Made by a program: the position numbers and the translations under genes. 64,000 nt of DNA. Source: Oegoconia quadripuncta. Taxonomy: Eukaryota; Arthropoda; Insecta; Lepidoptera; Autostichidae. The notes beneath the pieces are model-generated. The model was not told the DNA's origin and did no database searches. It saw nothing but the letters and a program-made list of their open reading frames with translations. Of the stretch, positions 44,262 through 54,280 are shown piece after piece. The number at the start of each line of letters is the position of its first letter. The first letter of the stretch is position 1. The stretch covers positions 16,803,124 through 16,867,123 of the forward strand of contig OX438741.1 in NCBI GenBank assembly GCA_949316235.1, read 5' to 3'.

Positions 44262-44785
44262 CGTATCAAAAAAAGGCCAAGTGCGTGTCGGGCCACGAGG
44301 AGTGTTGAGTTCCTTAGTTGTCGATCACAATATTCGGACTTAGAAGAGGGTTTTTTGTTGTTTGATAAATAATTTTCAACGGAAAGTAAATTTTATAAGA
44401 TTTTCGACTATTACGTATACCTAATAGGGTATCCTGCCTTTTCGCCGAAAATTGCTTGGTAGATTATCACTTGCCAACCAACGTTTCGACGATATTTCAC
44501 TTTGACAACTAACTATATATAAGTCGGCAAATGATAATTCGGCGAAATAAAATTCTGCGAAACATTAGTTGGCAAATGAAAATCTGGCAAACAATTTTCG
44601 GCGAGAGGGCAGAGAACCCCCTAATAGGTGTAGGGGAGGTAGCAAATTTCTTTTTCACGATTTTATTATACTACTTTGTCGGCGTGATCAATATTTATAC
44701 ACATGTCAAATTACAAGCTCTCTAGTACTAGGAGAATTTGAGCTAAGCCTCGGACAGACAGACGGACATGACGAAACTATTTGCG
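44262..44785 (+). repeat. Common dispersed element (GGCCAAGTGCGTGTCGGGCC ... GACAGACGGACATGACGAAA)
   Basis: AAAAAAGGCCAAGTGCGTGT and CACGAGGAGTGTTGAGTTCC at the left, and CGGACAGACAGACGGACATG at the right, are the two hallmark ends of a repeat very common in insects. The middle is interrupted by the TA-flanked MITE. Confidence 0.6.
44427..44621. mobile_element. Small TA-flanked MITE with TCGGCGAAA motifs
   Basis: Ends GGGTATCCTGCCTTTTCGCC and the inverse of GGGGGTTCTCTGCC-TCTCGCC pair over about 65 bases each. TA flanks both sides (44425-44426, 44622-44623). TTGGCAAATGA and TCGGCGAAA variants recur every 15-25 bases across it. 195 bp, no coding. Confidence 0.65.
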
Positions 44786-45061
44786 TTATTTGTTGACTCT
44801 CTCCTCAATTGAAGAACTATGTTCTTGTCAGTGGAGTCCTCTCCACACTTCTCTACATTCCGAATTTTGACATGGGAACCGAACCGTGTTCTAATGGGCA
44901 ATTGAGAGCATTTCCTTTCATTTGCGAGACAATAACGTGTATTATTGTTTCTTATGGTACATACCTTTTTTGCTGATTCAAGTAATGCTTGGTATTGAGG
45001 AAGGAAGCTTGCATAGCTAACGGAAGTAGAGGGTTTACTGCTTTATAACTTTATTATAACG

Positions 45062-45243
45062 CTTATACGAACGTACCATGATCAAATGGACGTCTAAGAA
45101 GGCCAAGTCAAGAGTACCCTAAACCGACGAGTATGTATGAACAACCTCATGAGAGGGAAGCAAACGAAGTGTGTCAGGATCGTAGCAAATGGAAGTCTGT
45201 TGTCTCTGCCTACCCCTACGGGAAACAGTCGTGACTTTCTGTA
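45062..45243 (+). mobile_element. RTE-like element 3' end
   Basis: QVKSTLNRRVCMNNLMRGK and, after a shift, the SVVSAYPYGKQ-equivalent (CTGCCTACCCCTACGGGAAA) are encoded. It is the inverse counterpart of 12423-12625. The tail is TATGTATGT. Confidence 0.65.
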
Positions 45244-45252
45244 TGTATGTCT

Positions 45253-45534
45253 CTCTTATATTTAAAAGCTATGCTCTTGCCAGTGGAGTCCTTTCCAGAC
45301 TTCTCTACATTCCGCCTTTTCTTTGACTTCCTGATACACCCTGTTGACTCTCTCTTATATTTAAGAGCTATGCTCTTATCGGTGGAGTCCTTTATACACT
45401 TCTCTACATTCCGCCTTTTCTTTGACTTCCTGATAGGACACCCTGTTGACCCTCTCTTATATTTAAGAGCTATGCTCTTATCGGTGGAGTCCTTTCCACG
45501 CTTCTCTACATTCCGCCTTTTCTTTGACTTCCTG
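45253..45534. repeat. Three tandem units of about 100 bp
   Basis: Units start CTCTTATATTTAAGAGCTAT at 45253, 45352 and 45453 and run to CTTTGACTTCCTGATA-GACA. A related single unit is at 44797-44870 and another at 54955-55130. The sequence is the complement of a retroelement coding or UTR segment. An open frame across the three units (MSLLYLKAMLLPVESFP...) is a by-product of the 99 or 101-base spacing. The third unit is interrupted by the Harbinger element and resumes at 46707. Confidence 0.75.
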
Positions 45535-46706
45535 GGGGCCTACAATCACCTCTTATAGCAATATTACAGTAATATTACTTTGGAAATTCGTACCCCGACC
45601 GCCTTAAAACAAGCTTATTATAATATTGTTTTGTTAAGCAGTTTTGTGACGTCACCGCTGAATCATTCGCTCAATTCGTACCATCATCGTTGTTTAACGG
45701 TCGTTTGACAGCTAGTAATATTGCTCAAACGTAAAATTTTACAATCTTAAAAAAGTTAGTCTCTTGTGATGGATTTATTATTGTTTTAGTGATATAAGGA
45801 TAATAAACCGTTATTTTCGCTTAAAAAAGTAAGTGGATGTGTTTTTCACAATAACTCTTTATAAATACATTGTGTTCATTGCGTAAACCGATAAGAAATA
45901 CATTAAATGTGATGTGGTTTTAGATGGCCAATGATTACGAATTATTCGAGTTTCTGGAAGACGATGCCGCAGAGGATTTGTCGGAGAAGATGCAACGTCG
46001 AAGGCGATTACGTGAAGAATGTAATCCCTTCGATATTGACGAAGCTGAATTTGTTCGACGAGTTCTTTGTCTAGGATGCTTGCTTATTCTATAAATGAAC
46101 AAAAATCACTAAAACATTAGTTTGTATTTACTTCTAGTCGCCATAATATAAATTCTATAAAACCAGTAAAAAAATAAGTTCAAACAAATAACAATTTTAT
46201 ACAAAGATTATGAAATTAAGAAAGCGCCGCGCTTATTACTTTGACACAATGTTTCATTTTACGGAACGACACCGGCGGCGGGAGCAGCGTTACTTCACAT
46301 TTAATTTACGCTTTCTTGCATTACTTCAATGAAAATGTATATTTAAATTTATATATGCATAAATATAAAAAACTTTTATTTCTAATTACGCATTTCAACA
46401 ATAAAAATATGAACATAAACGACAAAAATCATGCACAATATTTAAATAATTGCGTATACCGGAACGCTATTATTATTCGAGGTGTGAAAGTGATAACGCT
46501 ATACAAAGGTATAACGTTGTCTCGTTCTTCTGACTGCAAGGAATAGACAAATCATTCGTTCTTTCCCGTCTCTAAGCAGGAGTAAAACAATATTGTTTTG
46601 TATTATCGCTAGATGATCGCGGTACGAATTTGAGTAATATTACTTTAACATTGAAACAAAACGTTCCTGAAACATGATGGTTTTTAAAATGATCGTTGTA
46701 GGCCCC
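45535..46706 (+). mobile_element. Internally deleted PIF/Harbinger transposon
   Basis: Ends GGGGCCTACAA and TTGTAGGCCCC are inverted. CTG is repeated at 45532-45534 and 46707-46709, a 3-bp duplication as expected of PIF/Harbinger. Subterminal AGTAATATTACTTTG and the inverse AGTAATATTACTTTAA add a second inverted pair, as do GAAATTCGTACC and GGTACGAATTTG. Total 1172 bp. It carries a transposase N-terminal stub. Confidence 0.8.
45924..46094 (+). pseudogene. Harbinger-type transposase N-terminal remnant, 56 codons
   Basis: The frame begins MANDYELFEFLEDDAAEDLS, continues with a basic MQRRRRLREECNPFDIDEAE and ends FVRRVLCLGCLLIL. The acidic start, the basic run and the NPF-----EF-RRFR block are the usual N-terminus of Harbinger (HARBI1-like) transposases. 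The sequence breaks off right after RR, where RFRLSK is expected, so the DDE domain is deleted. It cannot catalyse movement. Confidence 0.65.
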
Positions 46707-47340
46707 CTGATACGACACCCTTATTGACTACAGAACCCTAACAATTGAGGTCAAATACCACAGTCGAATGACCTCTCAACTACATTAGCATACCACAAAA
46801 TACATTAAGAAGCGAATAAATTGGTAACTTCAAAAAAAGCTTTTAGACACTTCAGATATTTACACCTACTATATATTTCACCTTGTCACAGAACAGCCGT
46901 TTCGCATCTAAATACAAAATCGTAAAATATGAAACACTCAGGTACATTCTGGCAGTATAATTTATGTATCTTAGACGTTGTGATCAAAATAACTCTACCA
47001 ATAATAAAGTCATCGCTACATCTACCTGGCTAGGGAATAAGAATGAATTTCCAAATATCCCATTGAAAATGTGTGAAGCCGTTAATATTGTAAATAGATA
47101 TATTAATATCTTTTAGCAGTGATTTAGAGTTTGGAAGAATAATATTTAACATGCACCGCCTGTGAATTCGACCGCATGGATAGTCCAATATCCGTAAGAT
47201 TTTTGTTTATATAGATATTGGCCATCATAAAAATCGACTCCCCAAATAAATCTCTATACAACATCTTACAGGTCTGGGGTTACAAAATAGTTACAGTAAC
47301 TCGAACAGTACTATACCGATTTTAATGAAACTTTCACTAT

Positions 47341-47690
47341 TCTAGATAGATAGATAAAAAGTTTATTGCATAAACTGGCAAACATACAACAGAGAAACAT
47401 AAATACTACATTAACAAATAAGAAACGAACATTCATGAAAACAACCAGAGACATACAATTTTTAACAAATACAAACAGATGTAAACATAAATATACCATA
47501 ACAATTATTTTTTTTTCCCAATACCTTCAGGACTTACTGGCGATTCATTATATGTGGGCATGTGTGCAACAGGCATGCAACAAGGTCATAGCTCAGTGCA
47601 TTAAAAATGCACAATGAACGAGCAAGCACTGATTTTCAGCTATCACCCAGGAGGCGCGCGGGAACACGCATAATAATGAAAAAAAAAAAA
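47341..47690 (-). mobile_element. Retroposon with (TATC)n tail, longer copy
   Basis: On the plus strand GATAGATAGATAAAAAGTTT begins the tail and TTGCATAAACTGGCAAACAT follows. It extends to GCACTGATTTTCAGCTATCA and CACGCATAATAATG with an A-run. It is the inverse of 16354-16606 and extends that copy at the 5' side. Confidence 0.6.
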
Positions 47691-48379
47691 AACTTAGAGT
47701 GGAAGTATTTTATAAGTTTTCTACAGCCAGTAAGGCACAAATTAAAATAATGTACTTGATTAAAATAGTGAATATTTCACAGATCTTACAAATAAAATTT
47801 ACATCGTATGAACTGTGAAATTTCACAATTTAATCGAGTTTCATGGCAATAATTATTCATGCAAAGGGAATTTTTCGTGCTTCATTTTAATTCAAACTTC
47901 AAGCATTTATTTCAACGTAAGATACATGATATAATTTGTTGAATGTCAATTTAAATCTACTGGAAATAATAAAGGCTTATAGCATTTATCCGTCAGTCAG
48001 TATGTTCAAGCTGCTACCGCTTCGGAAAGGGAAACCCACAGGATCTAATTGTTGTCTAAATAAAAAGTTTACAACTAATATCATTTTTGGGAGCTATTCG
48101 AAGTGAATTAGTGGCTGTAGAAAAATGAAAATTTCACTAAATACGTTATAGTACTCTTCAAGTTACTTATTTTCAAACCCTGACAGGCATTGAAGTTGTA
48201 CAGAAATTTACTTGGTAGGCCGATTTTTTCGATGACCAGTGTAGATACATAAATGCTTTATTTGTAACGCCATAGTTAGTACTATCTTCATTCTGTGCCC
48301 AGAGTCACATACATACCATAAATTCCAACACAATTGAACAAAAATATTAAACAACACTCGAAATAAAAATAACATCAGA

Positions 48380-49265
48380 ATATACTAGAGTATGCATGCT
48401 TCGTAGAAGGACCTCGAAAGAAGAGTGAATGCCGGAAATCAGGTGAATGGAGCACTGCTTGTCTTTATGAGATGCCAGCGTCTAAATAAACTCGTCTTTT
48501 CAAACTGGTTACAACACTGATTTAAGGGTGTGAATGCCTGGTATGGTAGAAGACCAATGAATGTAGAATTACAGCAGTGGAAATGGGATCAGTGTGAGTG
48601 GAATTTGAAAGATGGAATTAGGAATAGTGTAAATGAGAATTATGAGAATTATGCAGTGTGAAAGAAGACGCAGTGACATAGATTGAAAAAGGTATACTGA
48701 GATGGTTTGGATATGTGGAGAGGATGAATGAAAGAACACTAACGAAAGTGATACACGAAGCAAATGTGGATGAAAGTGTTGGTAGGGGAAGACCACAGTA
48801 ACATAATATAACGTCGTAAAGAAAACACTGAACTGACAAGTGAACAAACTCATGAGAGTGAATGAACCGCCTCCGTGGCTTTAAACAACATTGGGTTTAC
48901 GATTCCGAGGTCGCGGGTTCGATCCCCAGCGGGGTACATGTTTAAGTACTCGGTTTGGTTGGTGGTAGGGCATTTTAAATGTCCGCCTGGCTGGCTACCA
49001 CCATCTTATCTAAATCTGCCGCCAAGCAGCAATGTTAATAGCATTGTTGTGTTGCGGTTGTCAGAGATAAGATAGCCAATCCCCCAAATGTGTTGGGGTT
49101 TCCGGGTCAGTACGCTTCCACCTTCGACCTCATCTTCACTTAACATCAGGTGTGATTGAGGTAAAGTACCTACCAACCGGTGCATAAAAAAAATGAAGCA
49201 AAAGAGGTGCGTCAGGATCGTAGGAAGTGCTAAAAGTAAAAAGACTGTCTCACTGTTCCCATTTT
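48380..49265 (+). mobile_element. RTE-like copy split by SINE A
   Basis: The coding part reads LRWFGYVERMNERTLTKVIH and EANVDESVGRGRPQ (48690-48800), with earlier frames broken. The C-terminal stretch equivalent to MNNLMRV continues to 48865, and after the SINE the GTGCGTCAGGATCGTAGGAA segment (CQDRSKW) resumes at 49194-49265. Confidence 0.75.
48866..49193 (+). mobile_element. tRNA-derived SINE, family A, full length
   Basis: Head ACCGCCTCCGTGGCTTTAAA (five bases of the A-box region lost), B box GGTTCGATCCC (48917-48927), body and GCATAAAAAAA tail. AATGA occurs on both sides and is probably the target duplication within the RTE copy. Confidence 0.9.
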
Positions 49266-49780
49266 TGTACTTACGCTATTTCTTTCTTTAATTAGCCTGG
49301 GGTCCAAGGTAGCAATAGAATCACGTAGGGCACCGTCGACCTTCAGTAGGCGCCGTGTCGAGTACCACTGTTGATCCTGGCTTACAGGAGTTACAGTGGG
49401 AGGAGTGTGGAGGCGGGATCTGTTCCCATAAACATATTTCGGATAACGTGCAAAGGAATATAACTTACTAAGCAAGAGAATATTTCACTCGATCAACGAA
49501 ACCTTAATTGAAATCGTAATTAAATCACATATTTTAAACCAATCACTACCAACCAATAAATCACCCCCGCGAATCCCGGAATCACCCAAAAATCCAGACA
49601 GTCGTTTATTAAGACTACGGGTGGAGTAAAATATTCATTAATTGATTCCACCCTCAGAGATACCCCTCATTACTTGAGGGTTGATTAAGTGAAGCAACCT
49701 GGATATACGTGGGAGAATGTCTTTGGTGACTTTTATACTTCACGACTACAATTGGATAAAAATCGTTGACCTGAAAACAA

Positions 49781-50012
49781 ATCTAACTAATGTTATAAAT
49801 GCGAAAGTTTGGACGTTTATTTGTTTGTTTATTGCTTAATCACGGCGAAACGGATGAACGGATTTAGATGAAAATTGGTATATAGGTAGAATATACCCTG
49901 GGTTAAGACATGGGATATTTTTTATCCCGATAAAGAGAGTAGTTCCCGCGAGATAAACAAATTTCCGCGATAAACTTAATCCACGCAAGCGAAGCCGTGG
50001 GCGGAAAGCTAG
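49781..50012 (+). mobile_element. Helitron-like non-autonomous element, copy 2
   Basis: Begins ATCTAACTAATGTTATAAAT and ends with hairpin-like GAAGCCGTGGGCGGAAAGCT then AG before a T. TC-type start, CTAG end and absence of inverted repeats fit a non-autonomous Helitron. It has no Rep/helicase coding. Confidence 0.55.
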
Positions 50013-50198
50013 TTATAAATAAAAAAATTTTTAGGAAATCTGTGAATATCTACGAAATAACGTAACCAAACCAAAATAATCAAACCTATCCATTTGTTTA
50101 GTTTTTAATATAAACGAAACCCCACTAAAATCGGATCATCTGATACATAATCAAATACATAACACGTGTCGTTTTTCATCAGGGCTTGAAAATTTCAT

Positions 50199-50274
50199 GA
50201 GGCTTCGACCTGTTCTTCACTTAACATCAGGTGTGATTGAGGTCAAGTACCAACCCGTTGTGATAAAAAAAAAA
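50199..50274 (+). mobile_element. SINE A 3' end with poly(A)
   Basis: GGCTTCGACCTGTTCTTCAC, ATCAGGTGTGATTGAGGTCA and a tail of ten A. Confidence 0.75.
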
Positions 50275-50561
50275 CTGCATAAAACTTTAATTTGTTATTT
50301 CTAAGTAAGACCAGTGTTACTCATTGTGATGCGTCCCGCTCTTACATCCGTGAACTTGCAATTAACTAACCAACTTGTAGTGTAAGCGCGATCAAGCTTT
50401 TTGATTTTTTTAAATTTTCTATTTGACACATTGATTCAAGCCTTTCCTCTTTAAGCTCTGAGGTATTTTGGTTGAGAAGACGATGCGTAGTTTCCCGAAC
50501 GCTGACCATCCGAGTAGAGTATACAATTAGGGATATTTAAATTTTCACGCATACTTGAAGT

Positions 50562-50612
50562 CACGCCTGTAAGCAAACTTTAGGGTACTCTTAACGTGGC
50601 CTTTTTTTTAAA
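50562..50612 (-). mobile_element. RTE-like 3' fragment
   Basis: GTCACGCCTGTAAGCAAACT and TTAGGGTACTCTTAACGTGG match 12440-12580 with an internal deletion. Confidence 0.5.
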
Positions 50613-50615
50613 TCT

Positions 50616-50896
50616 GTGTAAAATTGGGTTTACGATTCGGAGGTCGTGGGTTCGATCTGGTTGGTGGTAGGGCATTTTAAATGTCCGCCTGGCTAGCTAC
50701 CACCATCATATCTAAATCTGCCGCCAAGCAGCAATATTAATGGCATTGTTGTGTTCCGGTTGTTAGAGATAAGATAGCCAGTCCCCCAAATGTGTTGGGG
50801 TTTCCGGGTCAGTACGCTTCCACCCTCTACCTCATCTTTACTTAACATCAGGTGTGATTGATGTCAAGTACAAACCCGTCGTGCATAAAAAAAAAA
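50616..50896 (+). mobile_element. SINE A with deletion after the B box
   Basis: GGTCGTGGGTTCGATC joins directly to TGGTTGGTGGTAGGGCATTT, losing about 30 bases. It is otherwise complete to the A-rich tail. Confidence 0.85.
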
Positions 50897-51166
50897 CTAC
50901 TCATATTCGCTTCATATATCACGTTAATTAGTCTCGTTTTCTTGTTTTCTTTCATTCATCATCTCCACTTTTAAATTGTCCATCATAATATTTTAAAGAG
51001 AAAATGTCAACATATCTGTCGTTCGTTGTAAAGGGTCTCGCAGGAAACAAACGGAGGAGAGCATGTATACGGAAGGGCTGACTACTGAGCTCCGCTAATG
51101 GGTTGATGTCATTCTCCGCGATATGATGGTCACGGAAGCTGTGGAGACGCATTTACTTAATTATTC

Positions 51167-51280
51167 AGTACTCGGTTTGGTTGGTGGTACTTAGGTACCA
51201 CTATCTTATCTAAATCTGCAGCCAAATAGCAATGTTAATGTTTTGTGTTCCGGTTGTCAGAGATAAGATAGCCAGTCCTA
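51167..51280 (+). mobile_element. SINE A body fragment
   Basis: CAGTACTCGGTTTGGTTGGT to GAGATAAGATAGCCAGTCCT. It ends head-on against the inverted copy that starts at 51281. Confidence 0.75.
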
Positions 51281-51407
51281 TTTTTTTTTATGCACAACCG
51301 GTTGGTACTTGACCTCAATCACACCTGATGTTAAGTGAAGATGAGGTCTAAAGTGGAAGCGTACTGACCCGGAAACCCTAACACATTTGGGGGGACTGGC
51401 TATCTTA

Positions 51408-51488
51408 GTGGTAGTTTAAAAAACAAATGCCGTTCATAAGTGCATATTGTATTGCCTACATGAATAAATTATTTTCATTTCATTTTCA

Positions 51489-51530
<42 letters not shown>

Positions 51531-51720
51531 CTTTCATTTTCAATTTCAATTTCAATTTCAATTTCAATTTCAATTTCAATTTCAATTTCAATTTCAATTT
51601 CAATTTCAATTTCAATTTCAATTTCAATTTCAATTTCAATTTCAATTTCAATTTCAATTTCAATTTCATTTTCAATTTCATTTTCAATTTCATTTCATTT
51701 CATTTCAATTCATTTCATTT
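51408..51720 (+). mobile_element. LINE 3' end with expanded (TTTCAA)n/(TTTTCG)n tail
   Basis: GTTTAAAAAACAAATGCCGT, GTATTGCCTACATGAATAAA and TTATTTTCATTTC are followed by a hexamer array. The AATAAA and simple-repeat tail fit a LINE 3' end inserted into the SINE. Confidence 0.55.
51474..51720. repeat. Hexanucleotide microsatellite
   Basis: Starts with TTTTCATTTTCG units, passes through six or more TTTTCG units, then about twenty TTTCAA units, then mixed TTTCAT units. It is open in several frames on both strands (FQFQ and KLKL repeats). Those frames are artefacts of a period divisible by three. Confidence 0.95.
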
Positions 51721-52094
51721 CTTATCTCTGACAACCGGAACACAACAATGCTATTAACATTGCATTGCAAGTACACTTTAAATTTTAAAGACAAATATTT
51801 TAACATGCTCATATAGATATTAGCGACTCCACCCCACTAATCTTACCTAGGAATATTAATTAGAGGTAAACAAGTTTCCTTTGTCAGGTTTTCACTTCAT
51901 TCCGCGCGACTCGCTCTGGATGACGTCATACGAGAGATAACAATAACACGAGACGTTATTCAAACAAAATGTAATTTACATACACCTACGTACCGTGTTT
52001 ATTTTTGAGCCCATTATGAGTAGTTAGGGGCCTGTATTTCTTGTTCTTTCTAAACGTAATATCTATATCTGGATGAATGTTTTCGTTGTAACGT

Positions 52095-52535
52095 GCAACC
52101 GTTTTGGTTTCGAAGACAGGGCACTAATAATAATAATAAATATTTCGGACACTTACACCAATCATCTAGTCCCAAACTAAGCAAAGCTTGTGCTATGGAT
52201 ACTAGAGAACGGATGAACATACATAAATATTTATATAAACATCCAAGACTCGGGAATAAATGTTCGTATTCATCACACAAACATTTACCCCTAGCGGGAT
52301 TCGAACCCGCAACCGTTGGTTTCGCTGATAGGGTCACTATCCACTACACCAATCGGTCGTCAGTCTGTTATTTTATAATATGCTATCTTAATAAGTTAAA
52401 TTTATGGAAAGGAAGATTTTGTGTATCAACATAACAATGCAGTGTTGAACAGGGAATTGCAAATTGAATCTTTTTTTTTGTTGAACTACAAATGAATGGA
52501 AGTGACCCACTATCCACTACACCAAACGGTCGTCA
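52095..52535 (-). mobile_element. SINE D' head, split by a chimeric insertion
   Basis: GCAACCGTTTTGGTTTCGAA at 52095-52126 and CACTATCCACTACACCAAAC at 52508-52535 are consecutive parts of the SINE D' head (compare 43852-43893). CACTA is present on both sides of the interruption. Confidence 0.7.
52127..52507 (-). mobile_element. Chimeric insertion: SINE D' joined to LINE F fragment
   Basis: On the minus strand: LINE F-related sequence (52497-52366, same as 41785-41905) ends at CAGACT and is followed at once by a complete SINE D' starting GACGACCGATTGGTGTAGTG and ending in (TTA)n at 52127. The SINE's B box is intact (complement GGGATTCGAACCC). Confidence 0.72.
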
Positions 52536-52661
52536 AGCACTACATCAGTCGGTATATGATCGACTTATAAGAAAGCTCAAGATCACGCAACGAGCTATTA
52601 GTTAATCATATAGTTTTAATTAATTTAATATATATATATAAATTTTAATTAATTTAATATA

Positions 52662-52768
52662 GTTTTATAGGTTCAACTCTTCATTCATTTGAGGACAACC
52701 AAGGCATGGAACTTCCTTTCGGCTGACTCTTTCTTGAATCCTACAGCCTTGGGATTTTCAGGAGCGAG
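52662..52768 (+). mobile_element. LINE E piece cut by SINE A
   Basis: AACCAAGGCATGGAACTTCC and TTCTTGAATCCTACAGCCTT then GGGATTTTCAGGAGCGAGG, where the SINE A head begins. The LINE does not resume beyond the SINE. Confidence 0.7.
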
Positions 52769-53087
52769 GTAAACAACATTGGGTTTACGATTCGGAGGTC
52801 GCGGGCTCGATCCTCAGCGGGGTACATATTTAGTACTCGGTTTGGTTGGTGGTAGGGCATTTTAAATGTCCGCCTGGCTAGCTACCACCATCTTATCTAA
52901 ATCTGCCGCCGAACAGTAATGTTAATAGCATTGTTGTGGTCCGGTTATCAGAGATAAGATAGCCAGTCCCCAAATAAGATGGGGTTTCCGGGTCAGTACG
53001 ATACCACCTTCGGCCTCATCTCCACTTAACATCAGGTGTGATTGAAGTCATGTGCTAACCCGTTGTGCATATAAAAAAACAAAAAAA
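52769..53087 (+). mobile_element. SINE A, head slightly truncated
   Basis: Starts TAAACAACATTGGGTTTACG, keeps the B box as GGCTCGATCC, a complete body and a GCATATAAAAAAAC tail. Confidence 0.87.
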
Positions 53088-53130
53088 TATTCCCTGGGCA
53101 CCTAATATATAGGCAATTTTTTTTGCTGAA

Positions 53131-53182
53131 ACGATTTTGATGAAATCTTCTACGCGGACGAAGTCGCGGGCGGAAAGCTAGT
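53131..53182 (+). mobile_element. Helitron-like 3' end
   Basis: CGGACGAAGTCGCGGGCGGA followed by AAGCTAGT. Only the terminal hairpin region remains. Confidence 0.45.
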
Positions 53183-53571
53183 CAGTAAAAAAATAAAAAT
53201 GTTTTCTTACAATTCTTTAGTTATAATTTAAGTATTTAGTTATAAAACCTACAATATTAAATTAAAGTTACCACTGTGCACTTAATTGCGTTGTAAAAGA
53301 TTCTAAGATCTCCTAATACAATTTTCTAAAAAATTAATCAATGGTTACTTTAGATTTTGTAAAAATAGTTTATTGAGTCGTGATTCGTGATATTATATTT
53401 GCCCTCGGCGAAATTTTTCATAAATATATAGAAGTTATTGATTTTGAAAATAGTTTCAGGAGTTCTAATTAGATTATATATAGGTTTGCATGGAAGAGAT
53501 TGCTGTTAGCGATAAGGCCGCCTAATTTGTAGTTTCTATAAGATACATGTACCTTAAAAGTGATTGATTGA

Positions 53572-53669
53572 TATTTTTTATACTGATAAAGTGAACAGTT
53601 CCCGCGGGATAAACAAATTTCCGCTGTAAAGTTGTTCTACGCAGGCGAAGCCGCGGTCGGGAAGCTAGT
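53572..53669 (+). mobile_element. Helitron-like 3' part
   Basis: TACTGATAAAGTGAACAGTT, CCCGCGGGATAAACAAATTT and GGCGAAGCCGCGGTCGGGAA then GCTAG match copies 1 and 2. Confidence 0.5.
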
Positions 53670-53774
53670 ATTTAATAAATTAGGTTAGCATTGGATAGGT
53701 CATACTTAAAACAATTTATGTTGTTACAATATTAAACTAATTATTTGTCAATTTATGAGTAAAGACATTAAATA

Positions 53775-54185
53775 TTAGGTCCTTACCTATGAAATTGGCG
53801 TTTTGTATGAAGAATTTCATTAAGACTATTTTCTCCATACAAACATTTTTGTTTTTTTTTTTGGGAACGGCAAATCCAAATTTAGCTAAACTTTGTGTGT
53901 ATTATCGAATTAAGTTAAGTATAGGCAGCGGTAATTTTTAAAAGTAACCGCTTTATAAAAGTTTCAGCGAATCTAAGAAATGATTATGGGAAGCACATGG
54001 AAAGAGCTCTGTTCAATTCTTTTTTTATTATTTGATTTAGCCCAGAAATTTAAAAAAATCATGTGAAACCTTGAAATAATATTCCATTTTCCAAATAAAA
54101 AACGGATATAGCTTTGAAAATCGCAGGAATTGGTACATATGATAAACGAAGAAAAAAAAGTCCAATTTCATAGGTAAAGACCCAA
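53775..54185 (+). mobile_element. MITE C, copy 4, full length
   Basis: TTAGGTCCTTACCTATGAAA at the left and CAATTTCATAGGTAAAGACC then CAA at the right, with TA on both sides (53773-53774, 54186-54187). It runs in the same orientation as copy 1. Confidence 0.88.
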
Positions 54186-54249
54186 TATTATAAGGACATT
54201 GGCAAAAGTATAATTATGTAAAATAAAATAAATGTAAAATATTAATAAA

Positions 54250-54280
<31 letters not shown>

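Larger units (their letters stand above)
51281..51762 (-). mobile_element. SINE A, split by a retroposon tail with hexamer repeat
   Basis: The tail T-run and body run from 51281 to CTATCTTAG at 51408. The next family segment, CTTATCTCTGACAACCGGAA, resumes at 51721 and ends at AACATTGC. CTTA lies on both sides of the insert (51404-51407 and 51721-51724). Confidence 0.75.

Noticed and set aside
45247..45558. 103-codon frame with three repeated blocks (possible repeat protein)
   Set aside because: The blocks are the tandem retroelement units read in one frame; the natural coding sense of that element is the other strand.
51427..51816. Open frames on both strands encoding FQFQ or KLKL repeats
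   Set aside because: They are translations of the hexanucleotide array, whose period is divisible by three.
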